Shown: in pieces, positions 1-8,146 of the stretch
Numbering within the stretch: the first letter of the stretch is position 1
Layout of the letters: every line of letters starts with the position of its first letter
Source of the DNA: Ferirhizobium litorale
GTDB lineage: Bacteria > Pseudomonadota > Alphaproteobacteria > Rhizobiales > Rhizobiaceae
Direction of reading: 5' to 3'
Assembly: GCA_030028905.1 (NCBI GenBank)
Contig: JALDYZ010000008.1
Span: 1-64,000 of the forward strand
DNA: 64,000 nt
Notes under the pieces: generated by a model
Told to the model about the DNA's origin: nothing
Database searches by the model: none
The model's input: only the letters and a program-made list of their open reading frames with translations
Program-made: the position numbers and the translations under genes

Positions 1-400
1 CGAGAAGCAGCAGAAAATCTAACCCGGGGGTGTCTACGAAACTCGGGGCTATTCAGTCATTATGGACGAGGCATTTGGAAGTATGCCAGACGTAGGTTGG
101 CTTAAGGGCCGGTTCCCCAATGCGAACGTTTCGATGCGAAGCAACAATCGCGATGTTCAGGCAAGGTTGTGCGCGGGTGGTGCAGGCATGGCGGTTCTTC
201 CGAGGCCGTTGGGGGACTCGATGGACGTCTTGAAACGTATCGATGTGTTACAGCCTCCTCCTGGAAGGGACACTTGGGTGGGGTATCACCAGGATCTCCG
301 GCGCCTTCCAAGGCTGCGGGCTTTTATTCAGTTTGTTGGTGAACAAGCACAAACGATGCAACGACGATACAGCGAATTCAATTCATTCAATATCCGATAG
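1..400 (+). pseudogene. LysR-family regulator, 3' fragment with a frameshift
   Basis: This is the substrate-binding half of a LysR-type transcriptional regulator running in from the left edge. Bases 1-30 read REAAENLTRG in frame 1, but the continuation GVYETRGYSVIMDEAF is in frame 2; frame 2 has a stop at 20-22 and frame 1 stops near base 100. Removing one G from the five-G run at 26-30 joins the two halves into one smooth protein. The rest carries the usual effector-domain end (MAVLPRPLGD). I therefore call it a disrupted gene; a sequencing error in the G run is the alternative. The HTH part lies outside the window. Confidence 0.6.
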
Positions 401-484
401 AGTAGTGCGTCGGATGCGTGTTTGTGATCCCTCGCTGCATGAACTTTGTCGATGCCAAAATTGGGAGTTCAATTCTGGGAGCGA

Positions 485-1339
485 CTACCCCAGGTTATCC
501 GCTAGAAAACCTCCGAGCGACTTTGCCTCGTTGGATAGACTTGCCCGACCTTTCACCAGTGCTATCTCAGACGCCGGCTGATCGTCGAAGCCATCGGCAG
601 GACCGAGCTGCCGATGTTCGGAAAGCACCGCATCGGATGGCAACAGACTGATCCCGAGGCCCGAAGCGACCGCTGCCTGCACACCCATCAAGCCTTGGCT
701 CGTATAGGCGATCCTCCAGCGGCGACCGCTTTGCTCGATAGCGCGGATGGCCCGATCCCGGTAGATGCATCCGACGGGAAACACCGCAAGTGGCACGGGG
801 TCGGCCTCGACGGAGCGCGTGGCGCATTGTACCCAAACCAGCTTTTCCTTCCAACTGGCAAGACATTGCCCATTGCCGGGCTCGCGCTTGATCAGCGCGA
901 GGTCAATTTCGCCCGCGTCCAATTGACGTCGAAGCTCTGTGCTCCAACCGCTGACAGTGTCGAGTCTGATATGGGGCGATGCCGCAGAAAATCCCGACAG
1001 GAGGTCGATCAGGCGTCGCCCGGCAAAATCCTCCGGCACCCCAAGGCGCACGGTTCGGGGTGCCAAAGGTTTTCGCATGACTTCGGCGGCTTCCGCTGCG
1101 GTCGCAAGTATCCTGCGGGCATAGCTCAGCAGTAATTCCCCGGCCTCAGTCGTCTCGACGGTTCCGGACGATTTGTCCCGACGCAGCAGGACAGAACCGA
1201 TGTTGAGCTCAAGCTTCTTGATCTGCTGGCTCACCGTCGATTGCGTCAGATGCACCCGCTCGGCGGCCTTAGTGAAGCCGCCGCAATCGACCACGGCAAC
1301 AAACGTTTTCAGAAGGTCCAGATCGAAGCCGAAGGTCAT
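485..1339 (-). CDS. LysR-family transcriptional regulator
   Basis: A 284-aa LysR-type regulator. The N-terminal winged HTH spans about residues 5-65 (FTKAAERVHLTQSTVSQQIKKLE), followed by a periplasmic-binding-protein-like effector domain starting near residue 95 (VRLGVPEDF). Length is slightly shorter than the usual 300. It is divergent from the HAD hydrolase at 1428 with an 88-base AT-rich gap, the typical arrangement in which such a regulator controls both itself and the neighbouring HAD/aldolase pair. The effector is unknown. Confidence 0.88.
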   Translation of the reverse strand: MTFGFDLDLLKTFVAVVDCGGFTKAAERVHLTQSTVSQQIKKLELNIGSVLLRRDKSSGTVETTEAGELLLSYARRILATAAEAAEVMRKPLAPRTVRLGVPEDFAGRRLIDLLSGFSAASPHIRLDTVSGWSTELRRQLDAGEIDLALIKREPGNGQCLASWKEKLVWVQCATRSVEADPVPLAVFPVGCIYRDRAIRAIEQSGRRWRIAYTSQGLMGVQAAVASGLGISLLPSDAVLSEHRQLGPADGFDDQPASEIALVKGRASLSNEAKSLGGFLADNLG

Positions 1340-1427
1340 TTGATTTATCGATTTCCTACATGATGATATTTAATTTTCAAATGATTGATGTGTTTGTCAA
1401 TGTCGGGCTGAACAAAGGAGACAAGAT

Positions 1428-2129
1428 ATGACATTGCCCGGAACCAGACCAACATGGTTGACCTTTGATTGCTACGGAACCCTGATCCAGTGGGACGAAG
1501 GGCTGCTGGCGGCGATGGACAGGATACTGTCCGCAAAAGGTGGCGATATCGATCAGCAAACCTTCATCGCAGTTTATGACCGACATGAACATGCACTGGA
1601 AGCCGAGCGTCCTCACCGAACTTTTGCCGAGGTAAGCGCCCTTGCTCTGGAAAGGGCGATGGTCGAATTCGGTCTTCCGTTTGATGCCGCTGATGCCGAA
1701 ATCCTGACTTCCTCCATTGGCAGGATGCCGCCGTTTCCGGAGGTAGTGGCAACGCTGAAGGAGTTAAAGGCTGCGGGATTCCGCCTTGCAATCATTTCGA
1801 ACACGGATGACGCCATCATCGCCGGAAATGTCGGCCAGTTGGGCAGTTCAATCGACCGCGTTATCACGGCTGAACAAGCTGGTGCCTACAAGCCCTCCGG
1901 CCAGACCTTCCGTTACGCCTGGCAAAGCCTTGGCATTGGCATGGACGATCTGGTGCACATCTGCGCCAGCCCGCATCTTGATCTTGCTGCAGCGCGTGAG
2001 CTTGGATTTCGTACTGTTTGGATTGACCGTGGCACGGGCCGCAAACCGCTTTCTGACTACCACCCGAATGCAATTGCCCCGACGCTGGACAAGGTACCTG
2101 CCATCCTTGCCGCAGCAGGCTGGATGTAA
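1428..2129 (+). CDS. HAD-superfamily hydrolase (haloacid dehalogenase type II-like)
   Basis: A 233-aa HAD-superfamily enzyme. Motif I is FDCYGTLI (nucleophile Asp near residue 14), motif II is ISNTDD, the conserved Lys sits in YKPSGQ, and the last motif is HICASPHLD. A good Shine-Dalgarno (AAGGAG) precedes the ATG. The family dehalogenates 2-haloacids or dephosphorylates small metabolites; pairing with a class II aldolase suggests a sugar-phosphate or phosphorylated-acid route rather than dehalogenation. That substrate guess is inference. Confidence 0.85.
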   Translation: MTLPGTRPTWLTFDCYGTLIQWDEGLLAAMDRILSAKGGDIDQQTFIAVYDRHEHALEAERPHRTFAEVSALALERAMVEFGLPFDAADAEILTSSIGRMPPFPEVVATLKELKAAGFRLAIISNTDDAIIAGNVGQLGSSIDRVITAEQAGAYKPSGQTFRYAWQSLGIGMDDLVHICASPHLDLAAARELGFRTVWIDRGTGRKPLSDYHPNAIAPTLDKVPAILAAAGWM

Positions 2130-2145
2130 CCCTGAGGAGACGCGC

Positions 2146-2937
2146 ATGGCGCATGAGCTGAATATTTCGAAGGTGAGCCACACTCTACGTCACAATCTCC
2201 CGCTGGATAGCGAGGAGATCTGGCAAGCCAGGGTCGACCTTGCTGCTTGCCTTCGCATGGCTGCTCGCCTGGGTCTTGAAGAGGGAATCTGCAATCATTT
2301 CTCGGCTGTTGTGCCCGGGCACCCCGACCTCTTCATCGTCAACCGCCTCGGCTGGGCGTTCCAGGAGGCAACCGCTTCATCGCTGCTGATCTGTGACTTC
2401 GAGGGTAATGTCGTTGTCGGTGATGGTGTTCCGGAGGCGACCGCCTTCTACATCCACGCACGGCTGCACAAAATGTCACCGCGGGTGGGCGCTGCCTTTC
2501 ATACGCATATGCCGAACGCCACGGCGCTCAGCATGGTCGAAGGCGAACCACTGGTCTGGGCAGGGCAGACGGCGCTTAAGTTCTACGGTCGTGTCGCGGT
2601 GGATGAGAATTACAACGGTCTCGCGCTGGACGAAAGTGAGGGCGATCGAATTGCCTCGGTCCTTGGCGAAAAGGATATATTGTTCATGAAGAACCATGGA
2701 GTCATGGTCTGTGCGCCCAACATCGCCGAGGCTTGGGATGATCTCTACTATCTCGAACGTGCTGCAGAAGTTCAATTGAAGGCGATGGGGTCGGGCCGCA
2801 AACTTATGCCGGTTTTACCGGATGTCGCCGCCGAGACGGCCCGGCAAATGCGGGAAGGGGATCCGGAAAGTGCCAGGATGCATTTGCAAAGCATCCGGCG
2901 GCTGCTTGAGCGCCAGGCGCCAGACTATCGAGACTGA
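2146..2937 (+). CDS. class II aldolase/adducin family protein
   Basis: A 263-aa class II aldolase/adducin-fold protein. The metal-binding histidines are visible in HTHMPNATALS (about residue 121) and in KNHGVMV (about residue 186), and the N-terminal NHFSAVVPG matches the family. The start ATG at 2146 follows GAGGAG, 16 bases after the HAD stop, so the two genes form an operon. Members cleave or epimerise sugar phosphates; many lack a known substrate. The longer frame reaching back to 1786 overlaps the HAD gene and is rejected. Confidence 0.88.
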   Translation: MAHELNISKVSHTLRHNLPLDSEEIWQARVDLAACLRMAARLGLEEGICNHFSAVVPGHPDLFIVNRLGWAFQEATASSLLICDFEGNVVVGDGVPEATAFYIHARLHKMSPRVGAAFHTHMPNATALSMVEGEPLVWAGQTALKFYGRVAVDENYNGLALDESEGDRIASVLGEKDILFMKNHGVMVCAPNIAEAWDDLYYLERAAEVQLKAMGSGRKLMPVLPDVAAETARQMREGDPESARMHLQSIRRLLERQAPDYRD

Positions 2938-2964
2938 TCGGATAAGAAAGCGAAGCATTTGAAT

Positions 2965-2992
2965 GCTCTTTGGCCATTGTGGGCCAAAGGGC
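2965..2992 (+). terminator. hairpin after the HAD/aldolase operon
   Basis: GCTCTTTGGCC pairs with GGCCAAAGGGC (one wobble pair) around a 6-base loop, 27 bases after the aldolase stop. No T tract follows, so intrinsic termination is uncertain. The remaining sequence to about 3182 shows no recognisable gene. Confidence 0.4.
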
Positions 2993-3182
2993 GGGGGCTC
3001 GCGGCCAATTCGGTAGCTCGCGCCGGGGCCATTTCGCATGGTGATGTCAACGACCACTCGTCCTTTAACGGTGCCCATTCCGATGAAGCCGCCCCATCAT
3101 TCCGAGGTGATTTCGCTCCCAGATACTGGGATGATCTCGCCTCCTTGCGGCTCCGGAGGATGCGAATGCCCCTTCCAAAGCT

Positions 3183-3395
3183 CTACTTGTCCGCGTCCTC
3201 GGAAGCACGCTTCTTTAGCGTCTCCCTGCGTCTCCCCTGGGACACAATCCTGCGCCCGACCTTTGCCGGCTCGAAGCCCGCATGTGATAGTGCCTGGCCA
3301 AAAGTCTCGTGGCCGTCCGGCGCTTCTTCGAGCGGCCCGACGTCGTCGGCTTCGGTGGTCTCATCCTTACCGCCTCGTGGCATACCAGGCTCCAT
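3183..3395 (-). CDS. small hypothetical protein, last gene of the AAA+ module
   Basis: A 70-aa highly charged ORF starting MEPGMPRGGKDETTEADD and ending in a Lys/Arg-rich tail. Its start lies 29 bases inside the preceding 61-aa ORF, so the pair could be translationally coupled. A second ATG four codons in (3383) is possible. No family recognised. Support comes only from position, orientation and plausible composition; it may be chance. Confidence 0.4.
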   Translation of the reverse strand: MEPGMPRGGKDETTEADDVGPLEEAPDGHETFGQALSHAGFEPAKVGRRIVSQGRRRETLKKRASEDADK

Positions 3396-3552
3396 TTCGA
3401 GCAGTCGTTAGACACGTTGAGCACGGCCTTTGGCCCAGGCTAGGAAATGTCTGCACGCGAAGCGGCTTGAGTTGGACGTCGTCCGCGACGACTGTACGGT
3501 CGCCCTCCAAGATGACGTGCTTGTCAGCATCTGCGGCCTTTCGCAAACTCAT
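3367..3552 (-). CDS. small hypothetical protein coupled to the AAA+ ATPase
   Basis: A 61-aa ORF whose ATG overlaps the ATPase stop codon as ATGA, the classical translational-coupling arrangement. It begins MSLRKAADADKHVILEGD and has a basic C terminus with two Cys (CSTC). No family recognised. The ATPase protein ends naturally (AREQARRQQ), so this is not a frameshifted extension of it. The coupling argues for a real gene, but homologues would be needed to confirm it. Confidence 0.45.
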   Translation of the reverse strand: MSLRKAADADKHVILEGDRTVVADDVQLKPLRVQTFPSLGQRPCSTCLTTARNGAWYATRR

Positions 3553-5087
3553 TGTTGCCGCCTTGCTTGCTCGCGCGCCTTCCGCAATCCTTCGACGACG
3601 CGTTCCAACCTTCGGATCGAACCACCCGTCCAGACTTTCGCCAAGGCATCCAATTCGAATCCTTCGAGTGGCGTGGCCCAGCGTGGATCGTAACCCGCTT
3701 GGACGTACCGCCGCGCGAGGATCCGGGGGGCGAGCAGCGGCAAATGATCGGCTTCCGGGCATGGAAAAGGAAGGATTCGGCACCTGTCGCGTAGAGCGGC
3801 CGGGATCGACTCAATCGAGTTCGCGGTCATCAGCCAGGACACGTGCGACAGATCGCAAGGGGCCTGAATGTAGGGATCATGCCAGCAGCGAGATGTCACC
3901 GGTTCGTACAGGCCAATCAACACGTCGTGCACGTTGCCATTGTTGCGACCGGTGCCGATCTTATCGATCTCGTCGAGAATTATGATCGGTCCGGCGCATC
4001 GGTGTCGACGTATGGCCATGATCGCGAGGCTTGGTTCGGCCGATGACCACCTCCGGGCGGTCCCGCCGATGGCGCTATCGCCCACGCCGCCACAAGAGAT
4101 GACATCAAAGGGCGCACCGAGTTCCTTGCTCAATCGTTTGGCAAACTCGGTCTTGCCGCCCCCGGGCACACCAAGCAGGATGATAGGTCTCAGGTAGACT
4201 TTGGCCCGCCCATCAAGGCCCTCAAGCACATTGTCAATTACCGCCAGCGCATAGGGAAATTCCGCGATCAGTCGTGCACGAACTCCGGTCAATTCGGGCA
4301 TGCTAGGCAGCGGCAACGAACGTTGTTTGAGCTTCTCGAATTCCTTCGCCACTCGCTTCCCTTCCGCCGTCGTGTCATTACCGATGTCACTGATAACGAC
4401 GACTCCGTCGATCAGTCCCGTTCCGTGCTCCGATGGCTCTACTTCCCAGGTTGCAATTGGAAGGCTGGCATCAACTGAATCCTTGGGTTCCTGCCCATCG
4501 ACCATTGTTGACGTGATCGCATTTTTGAAGTGCACCTCGTAGGTCCGCACTTCCATCTCGAACCACTCTGCGGATCTCTGAATAGAGACGCCTGCTCGTT
4601 GACGCGCGTGGAGTGCGCGGGATTGTGCCGCCCAACTGAGCGAACGCCAGAGCAGGTGGAGGTTCTCTGCAGTAGTTAAATTCCCAGAAGCAAGATGAGC
4701 AATCTCCCCGGCGATCAAGGCCGTCGCTTGGCCATCGCCAAAGAACGCCCGGTAGAATCTGCACCGCAGGCGGCACTCATCGACCGGCAATCCATGGGCA
4801 TCATCGATGAGATCGAGAGCCGCCTCCACCGCAAGCACGCCGTCGTTACTCGGATGCAAAGCTAGCTCACCCAGACCAGCAGCGAGGAGCGCAAGCCCGG
4901 TCCGCTTGCGCTTCTTAAGTAGACTCGACAAACGGTCGGAATATTCGCGGATGTCTTCGGCCAAGTCTTCGCGGAAGAAGGCCATCCCTCGGAGCAGCTC
5001 CTCGGCGGTCGGCAGATGCAATCCGGCGATTGCTGCCTGCTGCCGGCGTTGGAAGTGGCGATCTTGTGATGGCGGTTTATCTGTCAC
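3549..5087 (-). CDS. AAA+ ATPase, Lon-like without protease domain
   Basis: A 512-aa AAA+ protein with a GTG start. The N-terminal 250 residues are helical and unlike any family I know. The ATPase core is in the C-terminal half: Walker A GVPGGGKT (306-313), Walker B IIILDEID (368-375), sensor-1 region MTAN (about 423), Arg-finger region RDRCR (433-437) and a sensor-2 helix GGSIRRLER near 490. The core resembles Lon, but the protein ends before any Ser-Lys protease domain. It is the third-to-last gene of an operon with a 99-aa protein upstream and two tiny ORFs downstream. Its target is unknown; remodelling of a protein complex is the family expectation. Confidence 0.85.
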   Translation of the reverse strand: MTDKPPSQDRHFQRRQQAAIAGLHLPTAEELLRGMAFFREDLAEDIREYSDRLSSLLKKRKRTGLALLAAGLGELALHPSNDGVLAVEAALDLIDDAHGLPVDECRLRCRFYRAFFGDGQATALIAGEIAHLASGNLTTAENLHLLWRSLSWAAQSRALHARQRAGVSIQRSAEWFEMEVRTYEVHFKNAITSTMVDGQEPKDSVDASLPIATWEVEPSEHGTGLIDGVVVISDIGNDTTAEGKRVAKEFEKLKQRSLPLPSMPELTGVRARLIAEFPYALAVIDNVLEGLDGRAKVYLRPIILLGVPGGGKTEFAKRLSKELGAPFDVISCGGVGDSAIGGTARRWSSAEPSLAIMAIRRHRCAGPIIILDEIDKIGTGRNNGNVHDVLIGLYEPVTSRCWHDPYIQAPCDLSHVSWLMTANSIESIPAALRDRCRILPFPCPEADHLPLLAPRILARRYVQAGYDPRWATPLEGFELDALAKVWTGGSIRRLERVVEGLRKAREQARRQQ

Positions 5088-5150
5088 GGGACACCTATTT
5101 GAATCCTAGTCGCGCATTGGTGCGAAGTAGCGGCCGCGTTCGGCCCGGCT

Positions 5151-5450
5151 TCATGCCTTTCTAGTTCCGGCCGGATGCCCCAAGCGGTACCAACGGTTGA
5201 GCGTACGCGCGATGCCGACCTCCGTGTCCATGTACATGAGCTGACTGGTCATGATTTCACGACTGTCGCCCAGAGATGGATGTCCAAAGACGTATCCTGA
5301 GAGGCAGGCCGTCCTGCGTGAAAACATCTGATGGGCTTCGAGGATGGGGGCGGTGTGGAGTGACAGTGTGTGGGTGATTCCAGCCTCAACCGAGCGCAAA
5401 TCGGCGGACAGTCTCTGTGCATCTTCTGCGCTCAAATAGGCGAACTTCAT
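5151..5450 (-). CDS. 99-aa hypothetical protein, first gene of the AAA+ module
   Basis: A small protein beginning MKFAYLSAEDAQRLSADLRS, with a central segment CLSGYVFGHPSLGDSREIMTS and a C terminus ARTLNRWYRLGHPAG. From memory this resembles a rhizobial family of about 100 residues (possibly DUF6634), which I could not verify. GAGAGGG precedes the ATG. It lies 63 bases upstream of the AAA+ gene on the same strand, and its start faces the XRE gene across the palindrome array, so it is probably the promoter-proximal gene of the operon. Confidence 0.7.
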   Translation of the reverse strand: MKFAYLSAEDAQRLSADLRSVEAGITHTLSLHTAPILEAHQMFSRRTACLSGYVFGHPSLGDSREIMTSQLMYMDTEVGIARTLNRWYRLGHPAGTRKA

Positions 5451-5501
5451 GGGATTGCCCTCTCATGTTGATTCGCGGCTTCCAAGAACCAGGAAGGATT
5501 A

Positions 5502-5556
5502 GCGATTCTGTCGCTTCAATTAGCGAATGTATCGCAACTTTTCGCGATTCGCTCGC
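5502..5556. promoter_or_regulatory. three GCGA-N5-TCGC palindromes, 21-bp period (operator array)
   Basis: Three 13-bp inverted repeats of the form GCGA-N5-TCGC lie at 5502-5514, 5523-5535 and 5544-5556. Their centres are 5508, 5529 and 5550, exactly 21 bp apart, so all face the same side of the helix. The first two are also preceded by TTA. They occupy the divergent intergenic region between the 99-aa gene and the XRE regulator gene. The natural reading is cooperative binding by that regulator to control both directions. Confidence 0.75.
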
Positions 5557-5607
5557 TATTGTCAACATTTGTTTGCGAAGCGGGGCTTTTGATGACACCA
5601 AGGCTGC

Positions 5608-5868
5608 ATGAGGCCGCCGTCACGAATGCTTGCTGTCGCTCGACTTGTCCTTGGTCAAACTCAGGCCGAGGTGGCGGAGGATTCCGGCATCAGTCCGCGC
5701 ACGATCTACATGATCGAGAAGGGTGCAGCCGGGATCGCAAGCGTTGAAAAACTGGTCCGCCACTACGGCAAGCGCGGCGTGATTTTTCTCGCGCCTAGTG
5801 GGACGGAAGGCTGGGGTATCCGCGCCAACTTTGTCGCCGGTTCCTATGATGATGAACGACCAGAGTGA
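5608..5868 (+). CDS. XRE/Cro-CI-type helix-turn-helix regulator
   Basis: An 86-aa single-domain DNA-binding protein. The HTH is clear: LGQTQAEVAEDSGISPRTI (about residues 15-33) followed by the usual YMIEKGAAGIASVEKLVRHY. The C terminus has LAPSGTEGWGIRANF. An alternative ATG six codons in (5626) is possible. It is divergent from the AAA+ operon and sits 51 bases from the nearest of three regularly spaced palindromes, so it is the obvious candidate to read them and to repress itself and the operon. Confidence 0.85.
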   Translation: MRPPSRMLAVARLVLGQTQAEVAEDSGISPRTIYMIEKGAAGIASVEKLVRHYGKRGVIFLAPSGTEGWGIRANFVAGSYDDERPE

Positions 5869-6630
5869 CCGGTTGCCAATAACGCTGCGGGCGGGCGCTC
5901 AAAGCCCCTTCCTTCGGTCGGGTCCAAGCCGGCTTCGCCGGAAATGACGACCTAACGGCCGGCTTCTTAAGTTCATTTTGACGACAAGGCCTCGTCCGCT
6001 GCGAAGGTGGGCTCCGCTCCTCGGCCTGGTCTTCTAAGCGGAATGCGCGCTGTTCGATCGCCTAGGGGCGATCGGCACGCATGCTTCATTCTGATAGAGA
6101 GTTGGCTGGTCGACTAACTGGCACCGCTTGTCTGTATAAGCCCCCGCCCTGTAGGTCGCATATTGACGGGCTACGCCTGACTTCTTTTGTACATTCGAAT
6201 GAAAGCAAGCCGGGCCTGCTTGGGTATTGAGGCGCCGCTTGTCCCGGCTTGCGTTCGAATTCACTGAAGCGGAATTCGCCTGGTCTGCGAATACATTAAT
6301 AGTTGGAAAGACGGAGAGGAGGGGGCCGTAGTGTTCAAACGCTCTGTCGACTAAATAGCAGGGAATGTCACTATAACGCCCCCGGGTCCAATAGGTTTAT
6401 TCCATCGACCGTTTATCGCCATAGTCGGCCCGAAGACCGACAGGAGTGATATAGGCGTTCGCAAGGGGAATGAAAAGACCCCTGGAGGGCGATCTTCAGG
6501 TGTTTTCGTGCGGTAGGCCCGTGATTTCGCTGCAGAGGGGGCAAAGACGGGGAAAAGCCCAAAGGCGCGATTGGTTCGCGCCGCCAAAATCGCTAGTGTC
6601 CATGCACAAGTCGAATCCGCGGTGGTGACA
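5869..6630. other. 762-base stretch without a recognised gene
   Basis: I found no convincing protein or RNA gene. There is a short CCGGC-TTC-GCCGG hairpin at 5929-5941 that could end XRE transcription, though it lacks a T tract. Two minus-strand frames (6034-6264 and 6351-6707) have no Shine-Dalgarno or family features, and the second runs into thyA. The stretch separates the accessory module from the conserved thyA block and may hold decayed sequence plus the thyA promoter. Confidence 0.5.
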
Positions 6631-7425
6631 ATGCAGCAATATCTCGATCTCCTCCGGCACGTTCTGGAAACCGGCAGCGATCGCGGCGACCGGACGGGCA
6701 CCGGCACGCGTTCGGTGTTTGGCTACCAGATGCGTTTCGACCTTGCGGAGGGATTTCCGGTCCTCACCACGAAGAAGCTGCACCTGCGCTCGATCATCCA
6801 TGAACTTCTCTGGTTCCTGAAGGGCGACACCAACATCGCCTACCTGAAAGAGAACGGCGTTTCGATCTGGGACGAATGGGCGGACGAGAATGGCGAACTC
6901 GGGCCGGTCTATGGGGCACAATGGCGGTCCTGGCCGGCTCCCGACGGGCGCCACATCGACCAGATCGCCAATCTTGTCGCCGGCATCGTCAGGAATCCGA
7001 ATTCCCGCCGTCATATCGTGTCGGCCTGGAACCCGGCCGAGGTCGACGACATGGCGCTGCCCCCTTGCCACTGCCTGTTCCAGTTTTACGTGGCCGACGG
7101 AAAGCTCTCCTGCCAGCTCTACCAGCGCTCGGCCGACATCTTCCTCGGGGTGCCATTCAACATCGCGTCCTATGCGCTCTTGACGATGATGGTGGCGCAG
7201 GTGACCGGGTTGAAGCCCGGCGATTTCGTCCACACCCTCGGCGACGCGCATCTCTACCACAACCACTTCGATCAGGCGCGCCTGCAATTGACGCGCAAGC
7301 CCAGGGCCTTGCCGGTGATGCGCCTCAATCCGGAGGTCCGTGACCTGTTTGCCTTCCGCTTCGAGGATTTCGCCCTCGAAGGCTACGAGGCGGATGCCAG
7401 CATCAAGGCGCCGATCGCGGTATAG
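6631..7425 (+). CDS. thyA: thymidylate synthase
   Basis: ThyA, 264 aa, the length of the Escherichia coli enzyme. It converts dUMP to dTMP using methylene-tetrahydrofolate as methyl donor and reductant, producing dihydrofolate. The active-site Cys is in [12 protein letters not shown], the folate/dUMP segment is [19 protein letters not shown], and the N-terminal [11 protein letters not shown] loop is present. The start MQQYLDLL at 6631 gives standard length; the frame extends upstream to 6571 without family similarity. folA follows 44 bases later and recycles the dihydrofolate made here. Confidence 0.97.
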   Translation: MQQYLDLLRHVLETGSDRGDRTGTGTRSVFGYQMRFDLAEGFPVLTTKKLHLRSIIHELLWFLKGDTNIAYLKENGVSIWDEWADENGELGPVYGAQWRSWPAPDGRHIDQIANLVAGIVRNPNSRRHIVSAWNPAEVDDMALPPCHCLFQFYVADGKLSCQLYQRSADIFLGVPFNIASYALLTMMVAQVTGLKPGDFVHTLGDAHLYHNHFDQARLQLTRKPRALPVMRLNPEVRDLFAFRFEDFALEGYEADASIKAPIAV

Positions 7426-7469
7426 GCGGGCAGGGGCAACGTCCCCGTTGCACATTTCAGGAGCAAACC

Positions 7470-7988
7470 ATGACCCATGTCACCTTCGTCGTTGCCGTGT
7501 CCTCGAACGGCATCATCGGCCGAGACGGCGACATGCCGTGGCGCCTATCGACGGACCTCAAGCGTTTCAAGGCGCTGACGCTCGGCAAGCCGGTGATCAT
7601 GGGGCGCAAGACCTTCCAGTCCATCGGCAAGCCCTTGCCCGGCCGCCCGAACGTCGTCATCACGCGCGATCAGGGCTTCGCTGCCGAAGGAATCCATATC
7701 ACGTCCTCGCTGGGGGAGGCGATTGCGCTTGGCAAGCAACTGGCGGCCGCCGACGGGCAGGACGAGATCTGCGTGATCGGCGGTGGCGAGATTTTCCGCC
7801 AGGCGATGGATCTTGCGGATATCCTGCGCGTCACATACGTGGAGGCCGACGTCGAGGGTGATACGTCCTTTCCTGCAATCGATCGGAAGGTCTGGCAAAA
7901 GGGTGAGGAGATCGCCATTCCTGCTGGAGAAAAGGACAGTTATGCGACGCGTTTCGCGACGTATCGGCGCATTCTCCCCGCGAGTTGA
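7470..7988 (+). CDS. folA: dihydrofolate reductase
   Basis: A 172-aa dihydrofolate reductase that reduces dihydrofolate to tetrahydrofolate with NADPH. Visible features are VVAVSSNGIIGRDGDMPW at the N terminus, the acidic active-site residue in LSTDLKRFK, the NADPH-binding VIMGRKTFQSIGKPLPGR, and IGGGEIFRQAM. It is co-directional with thyA, and its product is the cofactor ThyA consumes. The ATG is preceded by CAGGAG. Length and motifs are complete. Confidence 0.97.
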   Translation: MTHVTFVVAVSSNGIIGRDGDMPWRLSTDLKRFKALTLGKPVIMGRKTFQSIGKPLPGRPNVVITRDQGFAAEGIHITSSLGEAIALGKQLAAADGQDEICVIGGGEIFRQAMDLADILRVTYVEADVEGDTSFPAIDRKVWQKGEEIAIPAGEKDSYATRFATYRRILPAS

Positions 7989-8027
7989 ACAATTTCTCGT
8001 TAAATCGCCGTAAGTTTCTGATGCTGC

Positions 8028-8056
8028 GTTGAAAGCAGTGAATGTGATACCTATAA
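8028..8056 (+). promoter_or_regulatory. candidate promoter for hflKC
   Basis: GTTGAA (8028-8033), a 17-base spacer and CTATAA (8051-8056) match the rhizobial housekeeping consensus CTTGAC-N17-CTATAT. The predicted start near 8063 leaves about 80 bases of leader before hflK. The folA-hflK gap of 158 bases fits a separate promoter. Confidence 0.5.
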
Positions 8057-8146
8057 CGGGATTACCTGTCCGGCGCCGTGGATGCTCTATGGGGGATTGT
8101 CTGTGGGGCGCGGGTGTTTGGATATGTTTAGGTCAAAGAGGTGTAA

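Noticed and set aside
5929-5941. Intrinsic terminator after the XRE gene
   Set aside because: The CCGGC-TTC-GCCGG hairpin is short and has no T tract; left as a note only.
6034-6264. Small minus-strand gene in the gap before thyA
   Set aside because: No ribosome site, no family resemblance and low-quality composition; listed under the gap instead.
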